NCBI RefSeq assembly: GCF_900115695.1
Contig: NZ_FOXK01000004.1
Span: forward strand, 310,001-374,000
Direction: 5' to 3'
Length of the DNA stretch: 64,000 bases
DNA from: Ectopseudomonas toyotomiensis
Lineage (GTDB): Bacteria; Pseudomonadota; Gammaproteobacteria; Pseudomonadales; Pseudomonadaceae
Below the pieces are notes generated by a model, which saw nothing but the letters and a program-made list of their open reading frames with translations, made no database searches and was not told where the DNA came from. Positions 1-9,583 of the stretch are shown piece by piece. The position numbers were made by a program, and so were the translations under genes. Each line of letters opens with the position of its first letter. Within the stretch, counting starts at the first letter, position 1.

Positions 1-1
1 C

Positions 2-442
2 ATGCGCTGGGTCCAGGCCTTTTCCCGCCTGCTCTACAACTACCTGCTGCGCCACGGTGTAGTGGTCTACGAATACTGCCAGCGCCCGCTGCACGGCAAG
101 GTGGCACTGGTGGATGACGAATGGTCCACGGTCGGTTCGAGCAATCTCGACCCGCTGAGCCTGGCATTGAATCTGGAGGCCAATCTGGTGATCCGTGACC
201 GGGCCTTCAACCATTACCTGCATGAGCACCTGCTAGCGCTGTCTAGCGAACACTGCAAGCGCATCGAACTGGAGCGGGTGATACGCGGCTACTGGTGGCG
301 CGCACCGCTGGTGTTCCTGTGCTTTCACTTTCTGCGCCGCTTCCCGGCCATCGCCGGCTGGCTGCCGGCGCACCGCAAGAACCTGAAGCCGCTGGAGCCA
401 ATCGACAAGGCCAGCGGTTACGAAGAGGAAAAGACTGGATGA
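2..442 (+). CDS. clsB: Cardiolipin synthase B-like phospholipase D family protein (3' fragment)
   Basis: This is the C-terminal 146 residues of a PLD-superfamily enzyme whose start lies left of the window. The second HKD motif is visible as HGKVALVDD, followed by GSSNLDPLSL, the usual sequence of bacterial cardiolipin synthases. These membrane enzymes condense phospholipids into cardiolipin. The stop codon overlaps the next start (ATGA at 439-442), so the two genes are translationally coupled. The ClsB-type assignment rests on the short C-terminal tail and on the stress-island context. Another PLD-type phospholipid synthase is possible. Confidence 0.8.
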   Translation: MRWVQAFSRLLYNYLLRHGVVVYEYCQRPLHGKVALVDDEWSTVGSSNLDPLSLALNLEANLVIRDRAFNHYLHEHLLALSSEHCKRIELERVIRGYWWRAPLVFLCFHFLRRFPAIAGWLPAHRKNLKPLEPIDKASGYEEEKTG

Positions 443-1413
443 ATGCCGCTCCCACCAACCCCTGGATGCGCTGGGGCAAACGCGCACTCACCCTGTTCTT
501 TGTCCTGGCCGTACCAGCCCTGCTGTACATGCTGGCGCGCAACCTGGACTGGGGCGAAGTGCGCCAGGCGCTCAGTGATTACAGCTTGCAAACCCTGCTG
601 GTGGGCGCGCTGATCGCCTGCGCCAGCTATCTGGTATTTGGCTGCTACGACCTGCTGGGCCGCCATTACAGTCGCCATCACCTGCCGGCACGCCAGGTCC
701 TGCCGGTGGCGATGGTCTGCTACGCCTTCAACCTCAACTTCACCACCTGGATCGGCGGTGTGGCCATGCGTTACCGCCTGTACATGCGCCTGGGCCTTAG
801 CGCCTCGACGGTGACGCGCATCCTCAGCCTCAGCCTGCTGACCAACTGGACCGGCTACATGGCACTGGCTGGGGTGATCTTCTCCCTGCGCCTGGTGCAG
901 TTGCCCGACAACTGGGGCTTGGGCGTCACCGGCCTGCAATTGGTGGGGTTCGCGCTGCTGGGAGTGGTCAGTGCCTATATCGGCATCTGCGCTTTCGCGC
1001 GGCAACGCGTGTGGCACCTGCGCGAGCGTTCGATCACCCTGCCTTCGTTGCGCATGGCGGTGATGCAGATAGTCCTGGGCGCGAGCAACTGGGCGTTGAT
1101 GGCGGCCCTGATCTTCTGGCTGCTACCCGAGGGCGCCGCCTATACCTCGGTGCTCGGGGTGCTGCTGATCAGCTGCATGGCGGCGGTGGTGGCGCACATC
1201 CCCGCCGGGCTGGGCGTGCTCGAGGCGGTGTTTCTCGCCCTGCTGCAGCATCAATACAGCCAGGCCAGCCTGATCGCCGCCCTGCTCGCCTATCGCGTGC
1301 TCTATTACCTGCTGCCGCTGCTCCTGGCCAGCGCTACCTACCTGCTGCTGGAAAAGCGCGCGAAAACGCTGCGCAAGCGTGGTGAACAAGGTGTAGAGAC
1401 CCAGCCCGGCTAA
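439..1413 (+). CDS. YbhN/UPF0104-type integral membrane protein (lysylphosphatidylglycerol synthase TM-like)
   Basis: The 324-residue protein is almost entirely hydrophobic, with about eight predicted membrane helices. It carries the family's features: a YAFNLNFTTWIGGVAMRYRL stretch near residue 100 and AHIPAGLGVLEAVFL near residue 255. Homologues (YbhN, and the MprF flippase-like domain) are often encoded beside cardiolipin synthases and DUF endonuclease/phosphatase genes, and are thought to act on membrane lipids. The start ATG at 439 overlaps the clsB stop, so I use it rather than the longer in-frame extension into clsB. The exact function is not established. Confidence 0.85.
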   Translation: MNAAPTNPWMRWGKRALTLFFVLAVPALLYMLARNLDWGEVRQALSDYSLQTLLVGALIACASYLVFGCYDLLGRHYSRHHLPARQVLPVAMVCYAFNLNFTTWIGGVAMRYRLYMRLGLSASTVTRILSLSLLTNWTGYMALAGVIFSLRLVQLPDNWGLGVTGLQLVGFALLGVVSAYIGICAFARQRVWHLRERSITLPSLRMAVMQIVLGASNWALMAALIFWLLPEGAAYTSVLGVLLISCMAAVVAHIPAGLGVLEAVFLALLQHQYSQASLIAALLAYRVLYYLLPLLLASATYLLLEKRAKTLRKRGEQGVETQPG

Positions 1414-1439
1414 CGAGGCCAAACAACCTATTGACGCGG

Positions 1440-1495
1440 GGTGCGCCATGCGCACCGGCTGCACAAGGCACCGGGGCCGGTGCACGCAGCGCACC
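1440..1495. repeat. Imperfect palindrome, GGTGCGC...GCGCACC family
   Basis: A left arm at 1440-1458 (ggtgcgccatgcgcaccgg) is matched by an imperfect reverse complement at 1477-1495. Related arms occur at 43918-43940 and 51467-51527, so this looks like an interspersed palindromic repeat family. Confidence 0.5.
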
Positions 1496-1585
1496 GCTAC
1501 GGGCAACCACCCGGCGGATGGTGGGAACTCACAAGCGCGTTACGCAGGTCTATCTCACATCATTCAGCAAAACCGGAGGCATACC

Positions 1586-1807
1586 ATGGCCAAGCCACTG
1601 CATCTGATCAGCTACATCCTGCACAACCAGCCGCACAGCGTCGAAGTCGAGTCGGACCGCGAACAGCTCACGCCGGACCAGGCACGCTTCTACCTCAGTG
1701 CCCTGCACACCTTCGAATGGCCCAACGAGTTCACCGACGTGCAGGTCACGCGCATCCTGCATCCGAAGAAAGGCGGCGGCACGCCGGCGCACCGCGTACA
1801 GCGCTGA
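1586..1807 (+). CDS. Small conserved protein of unknown function (73 aa)
   Basis: A 73-residue soluble protein starts at the ATG at 1586, preceded by an accggaggc ribosome-binding site 6 nt upstream. It shows no signal peptide or membrane segment and has a basic C-terminus (HPKKGGGTPAHRVQR). I do not recognise a domain. It is a monocistron ending at a strong hairpin shared with the convergent glgP gene. Confidence 0.6.
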   Translation: MAKPLHLISYILHNQPHSVEVESDREQLTPDQARFYLSALHTFEWPNEFTDVQVTRILHPKKGGGTPAHRVQR

Positions 1808-1809
1808 AA

Positions 1810-1856
1810 GCCTGTTCAACCTCTTGCAGTGTCTCGCTGCAAGAGGTTGAACAGGC
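1810..1856. terminator. Bidirectional hairpin between convergent genes
   Basis: Perfect 20-bp inverted repeat (arms 1810-1829 and 1837-1856, 7-nt loop) between the stop of the 73-aa gene and the stop of glgP. No long T-run follows, so termination efficiency is uncertain, but it is placed to serve both strands. Confidence 0.75.
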
Positions 1857-1861
1857 CGCGC

Positions 1862-4327
1862 CTAGTCTCCCTCACGCCGCGGCAGCGGCACCTGCCAGAT
1901 ATCCCGGGCGTATTCGGTGATGGTGCGATCGGATGAAAACCAGCCCATGCGCGCGGTATTCAGAACCGCCGAACGCCACCACTGCTCAGGCCGCTGCCAG
2001 CGTTGATCGACCTGGCGCTGCGCCTTCCAATAGGCATCGAAATCGGCGCAGACCATGAAATGGTCCTCGTACAGCAGCGAATCCACCAGGCCCACATAGC
2101 GCGCTGGATCGTCTGGGGAGAACACTCCGCCGCGAATGGCGCCGAGCGCGGCCTCCAGACGTTCCGAATCCGCCACCACATCGCTCATCTCCAGGCCCAG
2201 GCGCCGCCGGGCGGCAACCTGCTGGGCGGTCATGCCGAAGATGAACATGTGATCTTCGCCAACCTGCTCGCACATTTCCACGTTGGCGCCGTCCAGCGTG
2301 CCGATGGTCAACGCGCCATTGAGGGCGAACTTCATATTGCTGGTACCGGAAGCTTCCAGCCCAGCGGTGGAGATCTGCTCGGAAAGGTCGGCTGCGGGAA
2401 TGATGGTTTCGGCCAGGCTGACGTTGTAATTGGGGATGAACACCACCTTGAGCAGCCCGCGTACGGTCGGGTCACCATTGATGGTGCGGCTGATGTCGTT
2501 GGCCAGTTTGATGATCAGCTTGGCCTGGCGATAACTGGCCGCCGCCTTGCCGGCGAAGATCTTCACCCGCGGTACCCAGTCGGTGGTCGGATCGTTGCGG
2601 ATGGCCTGGTACAGCGCGACGGTATGCAGCAGGTTGAGCAACTGACGCTTGTATTCATGGATGCGTTTGACGTGCACATCGAAGATGGCCGTCGTGTCGA
2701 TGCTGATCCCCAGCACGTGCCTGACTCGCTCGGCCAGCAGCTCCTTGTTGCGCTGGCGGCAGAGTGCATATTCGTCGCGGAAATCCTGGCGCTCGGCGAA
2801 GGGTTCCAGCGCCTGCAGATGATCCTCGGGGCGATGCAGAACCTGCTCGCCCAGAGCGTCGACCAGCAGATGCGTCAGCCCCGGATTGACCTGAAACAGC
2901 CAGCGACGGAAGGTCACGCCATTGGTCTTGTTGTTCACCCGGTCTGGATAGAGCCGGTGCAGATCACGAAACACCGTATCGCGCATCAGCCGCGTATGCA
3001 GCGCGGAAACGCCGTTGATGCTGTGCGCGCCGAGAAACGCCAGGTTGCCCATGCGTACGCGGCGGCCGTGGTCTTCCTCGATCAGCGACACCGCGCGCAG
3101 CAGGCGAAAGTCGTGGATGTCCTTGGCACGCAGCGCATCGATATGCTCGGCGTTGATCAGGTAGATGATCTGCAAATGCCGCGGCAGCAGACGCTCCATC
3201 AACGCTACCGGCCAGGACTCCAACGCTTCGGGCAGCAGCGTGTGGTTGGTGTAGGAGGTGGTGGAGACCGTCAGTTGCCAGGCTTGCGCCCAGGACATGC
3301 GATGCTCGTCCACCAGCAGGCGCATCAACTCGACCACGGCGATGGCCGGGTGGGTGTCGTTGAGCTGGATCGCCACCTGCTGCGGCAGACACTGCAGACC
3401 GTCATGCAGACGCAGATGACGCTCTAGCAGATCCTGTAGCGACGCGGAGACCAGAAAATACTCCTGGCGCAGACGCAGCTCCTGGCCGGCCTCGGTATCG
3501 TCGGCGGGATAGAGCACGCGTGAGATGCTTTCGGCACGCACCTCGCCGGCCACTGCGCCGAAGTGATCGCCGGCATTGAAGCGGTCCAGCTGCAGGTTTT
3601 CCTCGGCGCGTGCACGCCACAGCCGCAGCGTATTGACCGAGGCGCCGCGCCAGCCCACCACCGGGGTGTCATAGGCGATGGCACGCACCCTCTCCTGCGG
3701 ATGCCAATGCTGGCGTGTGCCGCCGGTACCGTCGTCCAGGGTTTCCACACCACCGCCGAAGCCGATGCGATACGCCACCTCAGGCCGCTCGAACTCCCAG
3801 GGGTTGCCGAAATCCAGCCAGGTCTCGGTCTGTTCGGCCTGCCAGCCGTCGACGATCGCCTGGCGGAACAGGCCATGCTCGTAGCGGATACCGTAACCAT
3901 GGGCGGCCAGGCGCAGGGTCGCCATGCTCTCCATGAAACAGGCGGCCAGACGCCCTAGCCCACCATTGCCGAGCGCTGCATCGGGTTCGACCTCTCGGAT
4001 GCGTTCGAGCTCGACACCGAGTTCGGCCATGGCCTGGCGCGCCACATCGAGCAAGCCAAGGTTGCTCAGGTTATCCACCAGCAAACGGCCGATCAGAAAT
4101 TCCAGGGACAGGTAATAGACGCGTTTGGCGCCCTGCCGCTCGATCTGGGCGGATGACTCTTCCCAACGGTCGATCATATGGTCGCGCGTGGCCAGGGCCA
4201 GCGCCTCGAACCAGTCGTGATCGAAGGCGGTACTCGGGTCCTTGCCCACGGCGTAGCGCAGCTTGGCCAGGATGGCCGCCTTGAACTGGACTACGGCACT
4301 CTCGGCCTCGCTGTGCGATTCGCTCAT
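1862..4327 (-). CDS. glgP: Glycogen phosphorylase
   Basis: An 821-residue protein, the normal length for bacterial glycogen/maltodextrin phosphorylase. It releases glucose-1-phosphate from alpha-1,4-glucan chain ends. The N-terminal third has the conserved EPDAALGNGGLGRLAACF stretch, and the C-terminal third has the pyridoxal-phosphate lysine region GTSNMKFALNGALTIGTLDG. The ATG at 4327 has a gaggggatcgat ribosome-binding site. In the GlgE pathway it would degrade the glucan made by the glgE-treS-glgB operon further right. It is transcribed alone here, divergently from the 4512 operon. Confidence 0.97.
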   Translation of the reverse strand: MSESHSEAESAVVQFKAAILAKLRYAVGKDPSTAFDHDWFEALALATRDHMIDRWEESSAQIERQGAKRVYYLSLEFLIGRLLVDNLSNLGLLDVARQAMAELGVELERIREVEPDAALGNGGLGRLAACFMESMATLRLAAHGYGIRYEHGLFRQAIVDGWQAEQTETWLDFGNPWEFERPEVAYRIGFGGGVETLDDGTGGTRQHWHPQERVRAIAYDTPVVGWRGASVNTLRLWRARAEENLQLDRFNAGDHFGAVAGEVRAESISRVLYPADDTEAGQELRLRQEYFLVSASLQDLLERHLRLHDGLQCLPQQVAIQLNDTHPAIAVVELMRLLVDEHRMSWAQAWQLTVSTTSYTNHTLLPEALESWPVALMERLLPRHLQIIYLINAEHIDALRAKDIHDFRLLRAVSLIEEDHGRRVRMGNLAFLGAHSINGVSALHTRLMRDTVFRDLHRLYPDRVNNKTNGVTFRRWLFQVNPGLTHLLVDALGEQVLHRPEDHLQALEPFAERQDFRDEYALCRQRNKELLAERVRHVLGISIDTTAIFDVHVKRIHEYKRQLLNLLHTVALYQAIRNDPTTDWVPRVKIFAGKAAASYRQAKLIIKLANDISRTINGDPTVRGLLKVVFIPNYNVSLAETIIPAADLSEQISTAGLEASGTSNMKFALNGALTIGTLDGANVEMCEQVGEDHMFIFGMTAQQVAARRRLGLEMSDVVADSERLEAALGAIRGGVFSPDDPARYVGLVDSLLYEDHFMVCADFDAYWKAQRQVDQRWQRPEQWWRSAVLNTARMGWFSSDRTITEYARDIWQVPLPRREGD

Positions 4328-4452
4328 ATCGATCCCCTCACGCGCGCGTCGATTACAGCCGAAGCGATGGGTCCGGCTTTTTCTTTGTGGCCGTCACAAC
4401 GGCGATGAGTTCAGGGTTTTTCTGCCCTTTGCCCCCTCTGATCAAAAAGCCT

Positions 4453-4481
4453 GAACTTCGACTTGGTGGCTCCCCTCACAA
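4453..4481 (+). promoter_or_regulatory. Candidate AlgU/RpoE-type ECF promoter for the 4512 operon
   Basis: GAACTT at 4453-4458, a 17-bp spacer and TCACAA at 4476-4481 resemble the AlgU consensus (GAACTT, 16-17 bp, TCnnA). The element lies 31 bp upstream of the first ATG. This is a pattern match only. Confidence 0.45.
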
Positions 4482-4511
4482 CTTAAGAACGCCATTGTCG
4501 AGGAGAAAATC

Positions 4512-4940
4512 ATGCGAGCCATCATTCCCGGCCTTCTGGTCGGCGCGCTGGCAGCCGGCGACGCACTGGCGGAAGCCTGCTACGTCAGCGCCCGGACTTC
4601 CAGCGATGCCATCGCCGAGGTCGCACAGGAGTTCTGCTACGAATTCACCGGCATGGACGAGGGTGCCATTGACTGGTCGTGCAATAACGAGGCGGATGAC
4701 ATGCTCAACACTGACCAGCGCACGGTGGCCAGCTGCGCCGAGGCCAAGCTGGGCAGCTGCGAAGCGGCGCTGACCCAGGAAACTCTGACCAACTATCGCT
4801 CCGGCGATGATGACCGGGGCGAAGCGCGACCAGCCGTGCCCAACGATGCCAAGGTGGTCACCCACTATTACCAGGCGGGCGACCTCAAGCAGGTACGCAT
4901 CGATTGCGAAAGTGCCGGCGGCACCTGGCGGGATCGATGA
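4512..4940 (+). CDS. Predicted periplasmic Cys-containing protein
   Basis: A 142-residue protein with a clear Sec signal peptide (about residues 1-20, cleavage near ALA|EAC). The mature part is acidic and has eight or so cysteines, consistent with disulfides in the periplasm. It has a good ribosome-binding site (gaggagaaaatc) and is the first gene of a tightly packed operon. Its stop overlaps the start of the DUF3182 gene. I do not recognise a named domain. Confidence 0.75.
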   Translation: MRAIIPGLLVGALAAGDALAEACYVSARTSSDAIAEVAQEFCYEFTGMDEGAIDWSCNNEADDMLNTDQRTVASCAEAKLGSCEAALTQETLTNYRSGDDDRGEARPAVPNDAKVVTHYYQAGDLKQVRIDCESAGGTWRDR

Positions 4941-6028
4941 TGGGTGCTTACCAAGGCCTGCTTCTGCTACCTGGCACCGCTCAGCACATGGCCCATGAGC
5001 GCATGGTGCAACGCCAGCTCGGCGAGAAACTCGCCGACCTGCTCGGTTGTCCCTTCCTCGGCCCTTGCCAGCCGGGCACGCAGATTTGCGGACGTCACTA
5101 TTACCTGCCTGAGGACACCCTGGTCGGCGATGTCGGCTCGCTGGGCATCGACGGGCCGGACGATTTCTTTGGCGGCCAGGTCGAGCATGCCTTTCTGGCC
5201 ACCAAGGCCATCAGTCACCCTGCCCTCGATGCACCGCGCCACTTGCCTGAGGGTTGGTCCGAGCGCTTCGCCCGGCAGGTCGAAAGCGTCACCTTGCGGG
5301 GCTTCAGCGTCTTTGATCTGGAGGACGCTACCGAAGCAGGTAAACGCCTGCTGCGCGACGGGCCGATTCGCCTGAAGCCGGTTGCTGGCACCGGCGGCCG
5401 AGGCCAGCAGGTGGTGCGCTCCCATCATGAGCTGGAAAGCGCGCTGGCGGCGCTCGATGAGCAACATGTGCGGCAACAGGGCCTGGTGCTCGAGGAAGAC
5501 CTGCAGCAGCCCGATACCTATAGCGTCGGCCAGATTCGCGTGGCAGGTGTCACTCTCAGTTACCACGGTACCCAGCAACTGACTGACGACGGTCACGGCA
5601 ATCAGGTCTACGGCGGCTCACGCCTGACGCTGGTGCGCGGCGACTACCTGGCACTGATGACCCTCGATCTGCCACGCGCCGTGCGCCTGGCCGTGCAGCA
5701 GGCGCGCATCTTCGAACTGGCGGCACTGGAGATATATCCCTCCATCCAGGCGTCACGGCGCAATTACGACGTGGCGCAAGGGCTGAACGCGCGAGGCAAG
5801 TCGCGCAGTGGCGTACTCGAGCAATCCTGGCGCGTCGGCGGGGCCAGTGCGGCGGAAATCTTTGCCCTGGAAGCGTTCATCAAGGACCCGCAGCTGCAAA
5901 CACTGCAGGCCTCGACCCACGAATGCTATCGGGACGCACCACCGCCACCTGGTTCCATCTGCCTGTACCAAGGCCAGGACAGCGAAGACGGCCCGCTTGC
6001 CAAGTATGTCAAGGTCGGGCCGCTATGA
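4937..6028 (+). CDS. DUF3182 family protein (ATP-grasp-like)
   Basis: A 363-residue protein matching the DUF3182 family by overall sequence. It has an ATP-grasp-like central part with IRLKPVAGTGGRGQQ (a glycine-rich nucleotide loop) and a later LVLEEDLQQPDTYSVG segment. ATP-grasp enzymes ligate a carboxylate to an amine or thiol using ATP, but the substrate of this family is unknown to me. The ATG at 4937 overlaps the upstream stop (ATGA), and its own stop overlaps the hydrolase start in the same way, so the three genes are probably co-translated. Confidence 0.8.
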   Translation: MMGAYQGLLLLPGTAQHMAHERMVQRQLGEKLADLLGCPFLGPCQPGTQICGRHYYLPEDTLVGDVGSLGIDGPDDFFGGQVEHAFLATKAISHPALDAPRHLPEGWSERFARQVESVTLRGFSVFDLEDATEAGKRLLRDGPIRLKPVAGTGGRGQQVVRSHHELESALAALDEQHVRQQGLVLEEDLQQPDTYSVGQIRVAGVTLSYHGTQQLTDDGHGNQVYGGSRLTLVRGDYLALMTLDLPRAVRLAVQQARIFELAALEIYPSIQASRRNYDVAQGLNARGKSRSGVLEQSWRVGGASAAEIFALEAFIKDPQLQTLQASTHECYRDAPPPPGSICLYQGQDSEDGPLAKYVKVGPL

Positions 6029-6795
6029 GTGCGAGCAGCCAGAGCCTCGATATTCTGGTGGATGGCCAGCACATTGCAGGCACCCTGCTGACCCCACCGA
6101 ACAAGGTTCCCGGCGTGCTGTTCGTGCACGGCTGGGGCGGCAGCCAGCAACGCGATCTGGCGCGTGCCCGTGGTATCGCCGGGCTGGGCTGCGTGTGCCT
6201 GACCTTCGACCTGCGCGGGCACGAGCGCAACGTCGAGGCGCAGGAGCGCGTATCGCGCGAAGACAACCTGGCCGATATCCTCGCCGCCTACGACCTGCTG
6301 GCCGCGCACGAGGCGGTCGACCCCGGATGCATCGCGGTAATCGGCACCAGCTACGGCGGCTACCTCGCCACCCTGCTCAGCGTGCGGCGCCCAGTGCGCT
6401 GGCTGGCCCTGCGCGTGCCGGCGCTGTACTGGGACGAGCAATGGCAGCTGCCCAAGCGCCAGCTAGACGTTGCACGGCTGGCCGAGTACCGCCGCACGCC
6501 GCTGCGCGCGCAGGACAATCTGGCGCTCGGCGCCTGCTCCGAGTTTCGCGGCGATGTGCTGCTGGTGGAGTCCGAGCATGACGACTTCGTCCCGCACACC
6601 ACGCTGATGAGCTACCGCAATGCCTTCGACAAGGCACACTCGCTGAGCCATCGCACCATGGCCGGTGCCGACCACGGGCTCAGCGAGGACCGTCACCAGC
6701 AAGCCTATACGCGCATCCTGATCGATTGGGTCAGCGAGATGGTGATGGGCGCACGGGTAGGTGACTACCCGCATCACCTGGTGCGCTATTCCTGA
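6025..6795 (+). CDS. Alpha/beta hydrolase
   Basis: A 256-residue serine hydrolase of the alpha/beta fold. It has an HGWGG oxyanion-type motif near residue 35, nucleophile elbow GTSYGG with Ser109, a likely acid in ESEHDD (Asp186/187) and His217 in GADHG. There is no signal peptide, so it is cytosolic. Resemblance to dienelactone hydrolase/peptidase S9-like proteins gives no substrate. Its start overlaps the DUF3182 stop (ATGA), which suggests a joint function in the stress operon. Confidence 0.85.
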   Translation: MSASSQSLDILVDGQHIAGTLLTPPNKVPGVLFVHGWGGSQQRDLARARGIAGLGCVCLTFDLRGHERNVEAQERVSREDNLADILAAYDLLAAHEAVDPGCIAVIGTSYGGYLATLLSVRRPVRWLALRVPALYWDEQWQLPKRQLDVARLAEYRRTPLRAQDNLALGACSEFRGDVLLVESEHDDFVPHTTLMSYRNAFDKAHSLSHRTMAGADHGLSEDRHQQAYTRILIDWVSEMVMGARVGDYPHHLVRYS

Positions 6796-6865
6796 ATCGC
6801 CGTGCCCTGCTCGCTGCGGTTCCCCCTGGGCATTCGCCCTTTCACAACTGCAACAGGAGACACCG

Positions 6866-7279
6866 ATGAAAATCAGCAAAATAATGACTCGCAACGTTCG
6901 TACCCTAGAGCCCGAGCGCAGCATTCGTGAGGCCGCCACGCTGATGGCCGATATCGACAGCGGTGCGCTGCTGATCAATGAAGGTGACCGCCTGATCGGC
7001 ATGATCACCGACCGCGACATTGCCGTACGTGCCGTTGCTGCGGGCCTGGACGGCAATACGCCGGTACGTCAGGTGATGAGCAGCAACGTGCGTTATTGCT
7101 TCGACGACGAGGACGTCGAGCATGTGGCTGCCAACATGGCCGATATCCAGGTACGCCGGCTGCCCGTGCTCAACCGCGAGAAGCGCCTGGTGGGTGTGGT
7201 TTCGCTGGGCAATATCGCCTCCGGCCACAGCCGGATGGCCAACGACACCGTGCTGCGCGGCGTGACCTCTGCGCACTGA
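6866..7279 (+). CDS. CBS-domain protein
   Basis: A 137-residue protein made of two CBS motifs (about residues 8-60 and 70-125). Typical signatures are MTRNVRTLEPERSIREAA and GMITDRDIAVR in the first, and RRLPVLNREKRLVGVVSLGN in the second. Paired CBS domains bind adenosyl nucleotides and usually act as energy sensors. Stand-alone forms are common among RpoS/osmotic stress genes in pseudomonads. The ATG at 6866 has a caggagacacc ribosome-binding site, 70 bp after the hydrolase. Confidence 0.9.
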   Translation: MKISKIMTRNVRTLEPERSIREAATLMADIDSGALLINEGDRLIGMITDRDIAVRAVAAGLDGNTPVRQVMSSNVRYCFDDEDVEHVAANMADIQVRRLPVLNREKRLVGVVSLGNIASGHSRMANDTVLRGVTSAH

Positions 7280-7288
7280 CCGCACCCT

Positions 7289-7418
7289 GTGTGAGAGGGG
7301 CTTTAGCCGCGATTGCCGTTAAAGCCCTCCCACTACGAGTCCGGCGCCTAGTTGGCCGGAGCAGAATCATTACTCCAAGACACACTTCGCCCTTTGTGGG
7401 AGGCGCTTCAGCGGCGAC
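7289..7418. repeat. REP-type palindromic elements
   Basis: One element at 7289-7333 pairs gagaggggctttagccgcga with aaagccctccca. A second, half-type copy (tgtgggaggcgcttcagcggc) lies at 7396-7418. A full copy of the same motif is at 56358-56404. The sequence family is typical of Pseudomonas REP repeats in intergenic DNA. Confidence 0.7.
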
Positions 7419-7420
7419 AC

Positions 7421-9583
7421 TTATTGCACCGGTCGCAGAATCAGCGTGCCCAGTGGGGGCAACTGCAAATTCAGCGAATCGGACTGGCCGTGAGCGGTCG
7501 TCTGCTCGCTGTGCAGCTCACCCTCGCTGCCTGCGCCCGAGCCGCTCCAGCAACGGTCATCGGTATTGAGCAGCACCCGCCAGCGGCCCGCGTGCGGCAC
7601 GCCGATGCGGTAGCCATCAAGCACCTGCGGGGTGAAATTGTGCACCACCAGCAGCGGTGCGCTGCCCTCGCCGCCCTTGCGCAGCCAGGCGAATACGCTG
7701 TTGCGCGCGTCATCGCCTACCAGCCACTGAAAACCGCTGTCCTGGTCATCGAGACGGTGCAACGCCGGCTCTTCGCGGTACAGGCGATTCAGCTCGCGTA
7801 CAAGCGCCTGGGCTGCGGCATGCTCGGGGTACTGCAGCAGGTACCAGTCCAGTTGCTGGTCGTGGTCCCATTCGCGCCACTGGCCGAACTCGCAGCCCAT
7901 GAACAGCAGCTTCTTGCCCGGGTGACTCCACATCAGGGCGAGGAACAGGCGCAGGTTGGCGAATTGCTGCCAGCGATCACCAGGCATGCGCCCGAGCAGC
8001 GAGCGTTTGCCGTGCACCACTTCGTCATGGGAGATCGGCAGGATGAAACGCTCGGAGAAGGCGTAATGCAGGCCGAAGGTGATCTGGTGGTGATGGTGCA
8101 GGCGGTACATTGGGTCCTGCTGGATGTAGCTCAGGCTGTCGTTCATCCAGCCCATGTTCCACTTGTGGCTGAAGCCCAGGCCGCCCTGCTGCACCGGGCG
8201 ACTGACGCCAGGCCAGGCAGTGGATTCCTCGGCGATCATCAGCGCGCCGGGCACTTCGCTGCGCACCACCTCGTTGAGGTGCTGGAGAAAGTCGATGGCC
8301 TCCAGGTTCTCGCGCCCGCCGTGGCGGTTGGGGATCCACTGCCCTGCTTCGCGTGAATAATCGCGGTAGAGCATCGACGCCACTGCATCCACGCGCAGGC
8401 CGTCGACGTGGTATTCGCGCAGCCAGTACAGCGCGCTGGCCAGCATGAAACCGTGTACTTCAGTGCGGCCGAGGTTGTAGATGCAGGTATTCCAGTCCGG
8501 GTGAAATCCCTCGAACGGGTGCGCGTACTCGTAAAGCGCTGTGCCGTCGAATTCGGCCAGACCGTGAGCGTCGTTGGGGAAATGCCCCGGCACCCAATCG
8601 AGAATCACGCCGATGCCCGCGCGGTGGCAGCGATCGACGAAGGCGGCGAAGCGCTGTGGGCTGCCGAAGCGCGAGGTGGGTGCGAACATCGACAGCGGCT
8701 GGTAGCCCCAGGAACCGCCGAACGGGTGCTCCATGATCGGCATCAGCTCGATATGGGTGAAGCCCATATCCTGTACATAGGGAATCAGCCGTTCGGCCAG
8801 CTCGTCCCAGTCCGGCGCGTGATCGTCTTGCCATTGCCAGGAGCCTGGGTGCAGCTCGTAGATCGACAGCGGTGCCTGCGAAGCATGGCGCTGCTGGCGC
8901 TCGCTCATCCACTGCTGGTCCTGCCAGGCGAAGGCCTCGCCCTGCGGCACCCTCGAAGCGGTAGCCGGCGGAGTCTCGGTGGCTTGCGCCATGGGATCTG
9001 CGCGCAGCGGCAACACGCCGTGAGGGCCGAGGATTTCGTATTTGTAGCAATCGCCAGGCTGCAGCCGCGGGATGAACAGTTCCCACACCCCCGCCGGGTA
9101 GCGCAGACGCATGGGGTGCCGGCGCCCGTCCCAGCTGTTGAAGTCGCCGACCACCGACACCCGCCGTGCATTGGGCGCCCAGACGGCGAAACGCACGCCA
9201 GGCACGCCTTCATGTTCTACCGGTGCCGAGCCCAGACAGCGCCATAACTGGCGGTGGTTGCCTTCGGCGAACAGGTAGAGGTCGGTGTCACCCAGCAGCG
9301 GGCCGAAGGCATAGGGATCTTCCGTCTCCTGCACGCTGCCCGGCCAGTGAATGCGCAGGCGGTAGCGCTGCGCCTGGGGCAGCTGCAATTCGAACAGACC
9401 CTGCGGGTCGCTGCAGTGCATGCGTCCCAGCAGCGAGCCGTCGCTGGCCAGCAGCTCCACCGCGTCGGCACCGGGCAGCCAGACCCGCACCAGGCTCTCG
9501 TCGCCCTGCGGGTGTGGGCCAAGGAAGCTGAACGGATCGCCGTCTTCGGCGCGCTGCAGGCGCTGCACTCTGTTCTGATTCAA
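7421..9583 (-). CDS. glgB: 1,4-alpha-glucan branching enzyme
   Basis: A 720-residue GH13 enzyme of normal GlgB length. It transfers alpha-1,4 chains to make alpha-1,6 branches. N-terminal carbohydrate-binding modules span about residues 1-225, then the catalytic barrel. Visible catalytic residues are Asp399 (DGLRVDA), Glu452 (MIAEEST) and Asp520 (ISHDEVVHG). It is the last gene of the glgE-treS/mak-glgB operon. Its ATG overlaps the treS stop by 4 nt, so the two are coupled. It supplies branching for GlgE-made glucan. Confidence 0.97.
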   Translation of the reverse strand: MNQNRVQRLQRAEDGDPFSFLGPHPQGDESLVRVWLPGADAVELLASDGSLLGRMHCSDPQGLFELQLPQAQRYRLRIHWPGSVQETEDPYAFGPLLGDTDLYLFAEGNHRQLWRCLGSAPVEHEGVPGVRFAVWAPNARRVSVVGDFNSWDGRRHPMRLRYPAGVWELFIPRLQPGDCYKYEILGPHGVLPLRADPMAQATETPPATASRVPQGEAFAWQDQQWMSERQQRHASQAPLSIYELHPGSWQWQDDHAPDWDELAERLIPYVQDMGFTHIELMPIMEHPFGGSWGYQPLSMFAPTSRFGSPQRFAAFVDRCHRAGIGVILDWVPGHFPNDAHGLAEFDGTALYEYAHPFEGFHPDWNTCIYNLGRTEVHGFMLASALYWLREYHVDGLRVDAVASMLYRDYSREAGQWIPNRHGGRENLEAIDFLQHLNEVVRSEVPGALMIAEESTAWPGVSRPVQQGGLGFSHKWNMGWMNDSLSYIQQDPMYRLHHHHQITFGLHYAFSERFILPISHDEVVHGKRSLLGRMPGDRWQQFANLRLFLALMWSHPGKKLLFMGCEFGQWREWDHDQQLDWYLLQYPEHAAAQALVRELNRLYREEPALHRLDDQDSGFQWLVGDDARNSVFAWLRKGGEGSAPLLVVHNFTPQVLDGYRIGVPHAGRWRVLLNTDDRCWSGSGAGSEGELHSEQTTAHGQSDSLNLQLPPLGTLILRPVQ

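Noticed and set aside
2003..3427. A 474-codon plus-strand frame inside glgP
   Set aside because: Shadow of glgP, which has full-length family similarity on the other strand.
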